A stretch of DNA of 64,000 bases, taken from the NCBI GenBank assembly GCA_035222895.1, contig JAVYIG010001599.1, forward strand, positions 1 to 64,000, written 5' to 3'. The translations under genes and the position numbers were made by a program. The notes below the pieces were generated by a model. It was not told where the DNA came from. It made no database searches and was given only the letters and a program-made list of their open reading frames with translations. Positions 50,701 to 61,000 of the stretch are shown one piece after another (the stretch's first letter is position 1; every line of letters begins with the position of its first letter). This stretch comes from Strongylocentrotus droebachiensis (Eukaryota > Echinodermata > Echinoidea > Camarodonta > Strongylocentrotidae).

Positions 50701-53700
50701 AAATAATCTATATATATTTATGCATTTTTTAAACTTTTTCTTTTTCCTTTAATTGAGAGAAACCGATTGAATTTTAAATTAAAACCCCTTTGATGATCAA
50801 ATCTTGTGAAAGAAAATCTATCGAGAATCATTAAAATTTAGCCTTTCACAAACTGTTAAATTTTGGTTATACTTCACAGAAAATAATTTAAATTCCTATT
50901 GAATTTCCATATTCTTCCTTTTTTAAGGTTTTATTTTTGCGTATGTTATTTTGTTGAAATGTTAGTAACCCCAAATTTGTCAAATTTATGATCTGTGCAT
51001 TTAAACTCCGGTTTTATTTAGTAAAAACTAAATTTTTCTGATTCAAATTCCTCTGTAATGTACGCTTTTTGCCAGGCATTCTTTAAACGAAGCATGGCTT
51101 AATATCATAGCATAGTGCATAGATAACCATCTTGTATTAAATTTGTTTTGGTCAAATATTGTGGCTTGCAAAATTTTGTTAAATTAGACATCTACAAAGA
51201 ACAAACACTTGAAAAATCTCTTATCACCATGGTCATATATCTTGTGTATGAAACGATCATCGCGATTTTATTAATTGATTTATTATATTTAGAATCTTCA
51301 GCACTGAAAAAGGAAAATAATTGCCTGTACAAAATTGTGATTTTAGCATTTTGCAGAGTTTAGTCCCACTTCTCCCGTAGCACTGTTTGTTATGATGGAT
51401 TACACTGAAACTAAAAAGGAAAAGAGAGGATTGTATATGTTTATTGTGTAGCCTTGTATTAGTTTTACATTTGGTTTTAAGGTAGTGAGCCTACAACAAA
51501 TATCTACAAGATTACAAACTAAAAGGTCTAACATCATGATTCGTGTCCGACTTCACCCTGCTCTTGCCCTATGTGTACAGATCAGGGCAGACTGAATTTT
51601 ACTGGATGAAAAGTGTATTAAATTGCTATTTTCCTCTAAATATTCACAACGACACAGACTATGAACCCTCTCATTTTATTGTATGAGCGACATGAAACAA
51701 ATTATACGACATTTCGTAATTCCTGACACTTCACATTTTTGGAGACGTTGGTTAATTACAAAAGTGTTTTGCACCCCACAAAATAATGGGGATACACTTT
51801 GTAGTCTCTCTAGTTTCCACGGAATGACGTCTTCTATGATCACTCTATCCACCTAAACAAATACATTTAGTTTATTTTGATTATTAACAGATTCTGTATT
51901 TGCGACTTGAAATTACGGGGATCACATTTCTGCAAGTACCGATACATTCACATAATTGGTGGTATATGCGCTAGACGGAATGAATTTGAATGCCCGGTAT
52001 CTTAAATGTAATAGAGTACAATTTTGAATGACATTCTGGAGAGAGAAAAAAAGTGTTTGCGCTTTATTGTATGAGCGTGTTTTGAACAAAGTTCTTACAG
52101 CCCTAACAATCAGAGACTTTGTATTTGAACCCTTGGCTATATCATTTAAAATTTCCCCCAAAAAAATTGTATATATATATATATATATATATATACAAAA
52201 TGATTAAAAAAAGTACACATTTATATACAATTTGTCTGTCATTCATTTCAATATCCAATCTAAAGAGGAGAAGCTTAGGGATAGAAAATGGATGGTCATT
52301 AGCAGCGCACTAAAGGATGCAATCTGCAAACATGTATCCGAAAAGGCAGCCTTAAGATTCATGAGATGTCAAACAGGTAACTCCACTTTATGTCTACGAT
52401 TTATCAAACAAAACTCTGTATATCTATGTGTGTATACACATGCCATACAAATAATTTTGTTGTTAATTATGGACCATCCTCTTCTCAAAAATGAAAGTAA
52501 AACAGCATATGAAAGACATAATGATGCACATTTTCAAATTTTCCTTTACTATTAATAATAAAATGTGAATTGATTATTATGTTGTGGGATATTGTCAAAA
52601 TGATCAGGAATAAATTGATACTATCAAAACCCTTACAACACGAATGTTCATATTCATTTCAAAGTATGTAAAAATTGACATCATTGAAAAGGGGGGTAAC
52701 TTTTCTGTGAATGTATATATTGTAAATAATTATTTTGAATTGGTCTTTGGATCTTATGGAAGATGTAATATGGATATTGTTCCATTTGAATGCAGTTACG
52801 CTTTTTTTAATGCGGTTATGTGCAGTTGTATATGGGAAAAAGCGAGTAAAGCAGGCATTATTTTTTCAGAATTTTCAAAAAAGAAACCGACGTTTGGGTT
52901 GAGCATCATCAAGCCTCCCGTTGTCTTGGGGCCAATCCTCTGCGAGTTAGCTGAGGCCAATGTTGAGATCGTACGTCGTAGAATGGAAAGTACTCCTTTA
53001 TTACGGTCCGACATCTCTATTCACGTATGTGACGTACGCGATGTTGCTAAAGCCCACATCATGGCCCTGGACTTCGAAAATGCAGGAGGTGAGTTCATTG
53101 TATATATATATATATAAATATAGGTAAACAAATATATAGAGAAAAAAGGCTTATATTGCATACAATTTAAGGGTTTAAGGAAACAGGCACCTTCTTTTAG
53201 AAAAGCTGAAGGTCTACTGAGATTGAGAAGAAAAAAAATCCAACATTAAAATGAGTCTGGAGCTCATTTTCCAGTATTTCAAAATTTTGATCGTATTAGC
53301 TTTCTTAATGAATTTATTTATAACTATTGTTTTGAGAAACCAAAAAAGTGTGTGTATTTTTGTAATCGTAACTTTATGATAAATGTATTGAAATGCTATG
53401 AAATATGGTTGTTATGATTTATATTGGGTAAATTATTGTTTCATGAGCAAAATAGCACCAAAATCATCGATATGCGATTAAGCGTTTTGATTCTATTATT
53501 TTACAGTGCTTATCAAAATGAAGTTTACCCATCTTTAGTAGCTTCGAATTGAAAAGTTAGAACCTGTGTGACTTTTACTCGTATATTATTGTTAAGACAA
53601 AAAATACTGCCTTGTCTAATAGTACCATTTTCTAAACGAAGCTTCCAAGGATGACTGAACAGCAGGATTTCAAATACGTATTGTCAAAATCCTCTTGTAT

Positions 53701-56700
53701 CAAGTTTAGGCTGAGGCAATAAATGTGGGTCAAAAGCATTTATTGTGTGTGCTATCTCATTCCAAAACAATTGCTCTATTATTTGCATTGACTATTAGGC
53801 AGTCGAACAAAAAAGTGTTAAAATCAACTCTAATTCAAAAAATGCTTATTGCAAGCAATACTTATGATATCTCTTCGCTATGATGATTACAATCTTGACT
53901 TCTTTCGCATCCCTTGTTTCAGGTAAACTTCTTATTGAGTGATACAAAACGAATAAAGTTAATATGGGATGTTTTAATGAATGTATGCTGTTTAATTTGT
54001 TTGACATTTATCATCATACATTTTTTTCTTGCATTTGGGTTTAGTAAGCTTTGAGTTTCGCTCGCTTTTTGAAATATACACCTTATGCTTCTTTCGCCTG
54101 TTAAGTGGTGCAGTAGACACGTGAGCAGAGAGAACTTAGTAGGCTGTTAATAAGGCTGCAAATAATTAAATGTTTTTCAAGGTTCAATGAAAGCCTAGGT
54201 ACGTTTCATCATTCTAAACAATAAAGCACTATAGCATGAGGCACAATTAATTTTAACACTTCAAAACATACTATGACCCTTTTGCAGCAAACCTCAAATT
54301 AGGTAGAACTTTGCTGGAATTATGAATATGTCATGTATGTCCTATCTGTGAAATTTAAATGTTGGCAGAGTCCTTATATTCAAAATTATGCAAGGAAACC
54401 CGTTTACTTGCTAGAATTCACTGTCAGAAACTATTGAGTGACTGACTGGCTTTTTCTTCTTTGGTAATAAAATACAAACCAATGAGCTGTTAAGGGTATA
54501 TGAGCATTTGTCTACATCAATAACCCACCTCTTGTAATGGCCAACATTAAACTGAATGAATCTTTGAGCGGTACAAAACGTACGACCATTCGGTACAATG
54601 GTGTGAAAATTAGACTCTTACTTACTGACTTGGTAGCACTAAAATCGAATCGACAACTAATAGTCGTTATTTTCCCACTTAAAGACATTGTCAAGCCCCC
54701 CTCCTTTTTAAGTGAAGTTCTAAATTAGTATTATCTTTCAAATGCCGTTGGAATTTGAGCTTTTCGTTTTTTTGCTGGCCTGCAAATGGGACATAGTACC
54801 TTTAAAAGAATTTAGGACGAAAGAAGCAAATGCATATAGCCTACCCCCATTGGTTTCTTAAGCCCAAACTTGGAACAAGGCGATTTCGACAACACTTTTT
54901 AGAGACCCTTGTGGTAATTCTCCCGTGGCAGAAATGTTATGAATATGGTATCATCGGACAGAAAATATTTAAGCTACATCATACAAATATACTACGTATT
55001 ACACAGTAATTATGCTTCTAGCAGCGATAAATTTGCCTACGGTGTCTACTCGTATTATGATGTGTTGCCAAACGCTTCTCCTGTCAACATAACTAATAGT
55101 ATGGAGAGCCATTAAAACAGACAATAAAACGTTGTCATCGTAAAGCCGTCACCCAATATGGCATGTCATGTGTAAGGTCTGGCCATCAGTGGTGCGAGCT
55201 GTAAAACACAGGACGAGGAACGTTTGTGGTCCTCAAGCAATCGCCAACTTTTCTGACGAATGTTGGCGAAAGTCAGCGACTTTTAGTGACTTATAGCGAC
55301 AATTAGCAACATTGGAGCGAATGTTTCTGAAAGTGTTTTGCAAAAGGCATTTGGCGACTATTACCGACTGTAAGCAAATGTTAGCGACAGATTTTGCGAA
55401 GATTAGCAACTATTTGCCAATCCTTTGCCACTATTTGTGAACGTTTGAGAACTTTTGAGAACTCCTGGTAATCTATGGGTCGATTTTATAAAGGAACCAT
55501 ATGGTAACGTGGTCTTTAGCATTGGCGAGACAAAGAGAACTGACGATAAAAAAGAGCAACACCGTCCTGCAACCGTTTGAAAATGCTTACGACTGATTTG
55601 CAAACTCCTGCAACTGTTTGTGGAACAATACATTTGCAAAGAAATTTTGAACATGTCTTTGCGAAAAGAAAAACTGTTTGCGACAATGAAAACTGTTTGC
55701 GGACCTTTTTGCAACCTTTTCCAAACTTTTACGAGCCCCGGCTAAACCCCAAATTCGCTACGTTCGCAATCATTCGCCACTCACTGAGATAGGGCCTCAC
55801 TGAGCGGCGAATGACTATGAACGTTGCGAATTTCGGCAATTGGCGACTATCAGCGACTGCAAGCAAGTGTTAGCAAACGTATTAGCGAATATCAGCAACT
55901 ATTTTGCCAATACTTTGCCACTGTTTGTGAATGTTTGGGACCTTTTACGGACCCTGGCGGAACTTCAAATTCGCCTCATCCGCAAGCATTCGCCGCTCAG
56001 TGAGATAATAATAATAATAATAATAATAATCAGATTTGATACACCCTTTAAACGAGAAACGGACAAGAAACGCATTCGAACGGAGACGAAAGGTTAACAA
56101 TAATCCTCCTCTCCGTTGTACGTCCGTCAATATGTATTTAATTTGCAGAAATTATACATTTTCAAAGAGAGAGAGAGAGAGAGAAAAAAAAAAAAGAAAG
56201 AGAGGGGGGGGGGGGGGATACCAATTTCATGGCATGCCTTCTAAACTTGATTACTATGATTATAACTCACAAGGAAAACTTTTTTGTCCACTCTGCCCTC
56301 AAAATATGTTAAGAGACGTGACTATAGACTGTTCCATGGAATGACTTACATTTTCTTTACCATAGCTCATGGACGGAAACTGGGGGTGCTCCTCTGAGAC
56401 TCACTGGGTCGAATTGATAGATAATCAGCAATGCAGATGTTACCTAGTCACGCAACTTACCCAGGCTGTGGCCTGCTTAGAAATATTTTACGAATATAAA
56501 TCATGACCAAAGGTCGCAGGAAAACGTTGTCGGAACACCTAAAACATACTTCATCATTAAATATTTATCGTACAATACCAGGGACTCTAAGCAGAATTTG
56601 AAAGATTTAAAATGACTTTTAAACCAGTTTTTCCTGGGAAAATCCCAATTCATACTAAGTCCGACAATTCTAAGAACATTTCTTTCCTGTCGATTGATAT

Positions 56701-57972
56701 TACATGCCACAAATTATCTTGTTTGTGATTTCTAAATATTAGATTGTGTTTAAAGATATAGACCAGTAGTGGTAAATTTGCGGTTCAAGGGTTTGGGGTG
56801 AAAAATATCCATTCAATATTGTTTAAACATTGCCTCCAGAGGTTTAGATGGCAATACTTCAACCAAATTCGCCCCCCCCCCAAAAAAAAAATAAATAAAA
56901 ATAACTGCCCAATCGTCCAATGTTGAAGTGCATTCGCGATATCTATCCAGGCCGGATCGGTATGATAATTTACCAAATATATCAATTAGTAGGCGGTTTC
57001 CCGGCAAAATTTGTATCATCACGTATTAGACAAAACATATTCTTTCACATGATTGGTAATAAAAGCTTCCATTTCGTTTTTTGAGATGGGGCGTTTCCAA
57101 AACTGGCCTATACCTTTAAACATACATTCTATTAATGTGTACGAATGTGTTTATATATTTCAGACATACATGTCAGTGACGGCGTCGTCTCACAGCGACT
57201 GAGCTTGAAGGACATGGCAGGCATCCTGGAAGGGAAATTCAAAGACCAGGGTAATGTGCTTGATTATATTTAAAACCTTCACATTTCCAACTGCAAGTTA
57301 CATATCCAACGTTCATAAAAATGTTGTTAACGAATGATAATATTGTGTGAAGCTTAAGATGAATTTCCCTCTTTGTCTAAATGTGTCATTATTTGCCAAA
57401 TCAGGTGATTGTCCTACTGCCCCTGTGTCCCAGTGATCAAACGCTAACGGTAGAGACTGTCACGTTAATGGTATTGTTGGAATTACCATGCAATGTGTAG
57501 GATTTTGTTTTTGCTACACGTAGCCTATTCCCAATAAAAACTACAGAACCTCAAATGCAACTTAATTTGCCTATGCATCTTGAGTGTTTAGATAAAATAA
57601 AAAATATATACATACGTATGGGAGAGTGTGACAGAAATGATGCTCCTAAACTTGTTTTGGGCTTAACACCTGACACAAAAAATATTAGTAAGGCAGCCAA
57701 TCAAGTTGTAACATCAACTGTAGGGGTATTATATCTATTTATATATATATGTCAAAGAGTCATGGCAACATGGCCCATGATGCTAGCCGTCGCTAGTGCT
57801 AGCTTTAGGGCTATCGTTTTCAAATGGCTAGATGTCACCTGTTGTCTCACCTAACATTATGTCTATGACATTTCTCCATATTTTAATTCCAATCACGACA
57901 GTTAATTCATAATGTCCAAGTAGTTCTATGCAGGCCTAAGGCTGCGATATCATATGCCCAGGCGCGTACGCA

Positions 57973-58006
<34 letters not shown>

Positions 58007-61000
58007 CCCCCTTCAGTTTGTTTATGTGTGTATAACAACAAAATAAAAAAAAATATGCCAATGGCTGACCTAAAAAGGGTGACCCTAACCCCCCCCCCCC
58101 CCCCCCAACGGAGCAAAATGTCAAATTTCCAAATTTCGAGACCACCCCCCCCTCCCCCAAACAAAAACATGTCATCTTTTTTGGGGGGGCCCTCGTGTTT
58201 TTACACATTTTTTCCCAGGGGGGGGGGGGCGGCCCCCACCCCCTGGATCCGCCACTGAATACGACAACCTATTTAAGCGCTAAGTCTTACTCTTAGATAA
58301 AAAGATAAGAAAGGTTCTTAGATTTCTACTTAACAAGTTTATTGAATACGGGCGTTAAATATCATCAGCATACACATGATATTTAAATTCATGCTGCCTT
58401 AGGCCAAAACATAATTGTTTGGTTGTCCTCGACCGCGCCCGCTCGTCATTTTCTGGCCGCTCGTTTTTTGTTTTTTGTTATAAATATTTTGTTTAATTCA
58501 TTTTTTTTCTTCAATATCATTTTTTGGCGAGGAGCAATCTTAAATACCAACCATTTTATGCATTTGAAAGGATAAAAATGCGTCCCGTTGCCGGTTTAGT
58601 CTTTTCAGTACGCAATTCTGTATTTATTAAACTTGCCATTTTTATTTGTCTATGTCAAAATACCGTTCATTCAAATCAGGTCTGAGTCTTCTTAAACTCA
58701 ATTTAAAGCCCATCTGTACTAGTTTACAGGAGGGATTAGAACACCCTCCAAGGTCACTGGACAGGTGGTTATCTCATCGAATAATTCACCATAAAAAAAT
58801 AAAAACACAATAAAGAAAAATTAATGATGAGATCCCGATGAGAGTAGTTAATGGTTATTAAAATGACCATCAATATACACATTTTGCTATCTCATTTTCA
58901 TAATACATACATACATATATAAATAGAAAACGAAGTAAATGAGACAACTGTATATAAGACAAAAATGAATTGAATTCTCGCTCTGACGGCTTCATCAGGA
59001 ATTTATGATTTGTTTCAATTTATTCAATCAACAACATCATAGAAATGCAGTGCGCCAAATGCAAAGCCGCAGCGTTAAAAAAGCAACGAGCTAAATGTTA
59101 AGCGCGAAGCGCAACAGTGCAAAAAAGAAGTAAAGAGTGGGAGAGAGATAGATAATGATAATAATGATAATAATAGTGAGCACTATTTGTTTTGTTTGTT
59201 TTTTGGCCGGTAAGGGGGGGGGGGGCACGTGCCGCCTGTGTCCCCTCCCCTAGATCCGCCACTGGGATTAATAGGATTAAATTTGTAGACATTGGGACAT
59301 TTAATTTTGTCGATAATTGGTGGCAAGTTTTGTCGGTAATCGCTGGCCTCTACACCCCCCACTGACAAAAGTCTAGTGACGCCCCTTGGTAGGCCTATAT
59401 TGCAGGCAAAAGTCAGGTATAGCATTTAGCATGTTATTAATTTTATTACCACTCTTATATTCTCTGAAATGTTATCTTTATTGAGGTTGACTTTAAAAAG
59501 TTAATAACTTGGAAGGGAGGGGGTGCAACCTGCCACACGCTTCTACCTCTTGGTTGCTTTAATCCACTGCCGAACATCTTCTGGCACCTATCACCCCCCC
59601 CCCCCAACCACGGATACAAATCGACACCCCTGCCAACACCCCAAGAAATTGCACTGGCTTCCTGTTGATAAGCTTATTATAACCAAAGTCACATTGCTGA
59701 CATCCGAGGCACAACGTGGTTCTTCTTTATCATACTCATAGAAAGATGTCATACATCAATTTGACCACAATGCAGATATTCTCGAATGCAATAAATCAGC
59801 AAGTTTATGGCATGATTTGGATAACTTCATACCTGTATATTGCAACTATATAATATGCAAGCATCTAAATCAATACAATTATCAATTTTATACCTCTATC
59901 CAGGTTACGACTTTTCCTGGTCATTTAGCTGGGACAGCATGGGCCATTGTCTACACGACTTGTACGCTAAAGGAACTAAATCAAGCGTACAAAGGGTAAG
60001 CAATGCAACTCTACATGTCTCGTGTAGAGTTGAAAGAAATATAGCAAAATACAAACGTAGAACTCAGGCCATTGACCCTCATAAATGATCGCAGAACACA
60101 GTAATGAGTGTCTTAGTGCAAGACCAAAAATGAATGTCCAACGGCATTTGGGCGCAACTCAATTTATCACAAGGTGAAATCCTAATTGCTCATGAAATAC
60201 TTATTTTATGCAACGAGAGTTTAATTGACAATGTCTATAAAAAAAAAAAAAATATATAACCATCATCTATGAAATTTCGTAGGTAATGCTTAAGATAAAA
60301 AAGAATATGAACTGAAGCTACAAATGTTACAAACACACGAACGCATGCAATAGCATTATTGCACAATGATGAAATACCTTTGTCTTTTGCCTTTCACAAC
60401 AAACGTTTTCATTTAAAACATTATCACAATTTCTTTCGAAAATCAATCTCACACTTTATAGATAAATTATTTGGAAAATGTCATGATTGTATTCAAATCA
60501 CCTTTAAGTACAAAAAGCTAAATCAATTACTCATTGCAGGTAATAAAATATATGATTAACTTATCTTCAACTCCTAGGTTTCAATCATTATGGCATGAGC
60601 AATATACAACAAATGATTATTTTAAATGAAAATAACAATTGCATTATTAATTATTCAGCTCTTCAAAAACTTATTTGTAGGTTACGCAACAAACAGTTAA
60701 GATTAATCCTATGACATCAACTCTTAGAGGATCTATGAACGTTGCTTAACATGCCTTTAGGTTTCTCAACATACTGTCATTATGCATCGATACAACCTAA
60801 CGAAGACAATACATTACAAGTGTGTACACTTGAAATTGATCTTAAATGTGAACGTCTTTGTATCAAGAATTGAAGTTGTTTTGAGAGCTTGACATGAAAT
60901 TTTCAGGCGCCGAGTAAAGGCTTAATTCGCACCAATTATATTCAATGAGCTATCGTTGTAACATGTTTCGAAAATGCTACGTTTTACAAACATTAACATA

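Larger units (their letters stand above)
53089..57163. other. Intron 8 with several repeats
   Basis: It contains a TA tract after exon 8 (53097-53117), the 3'-flank repeat copy (54268-54535), GCGAC-word foldbacks (55180-56003), an (ATA)n tract at 56006-56029, a GA plus poly-G tract (56166-56217) and MITE M2 (56750-57119). No coding sequence recognised. Confidence 0.6.

Noticed and set aside
57907..58258. Gly- or Pro-rich proteins
   Set aside because: They come only from poly-G/poly-C runs in a repeat.
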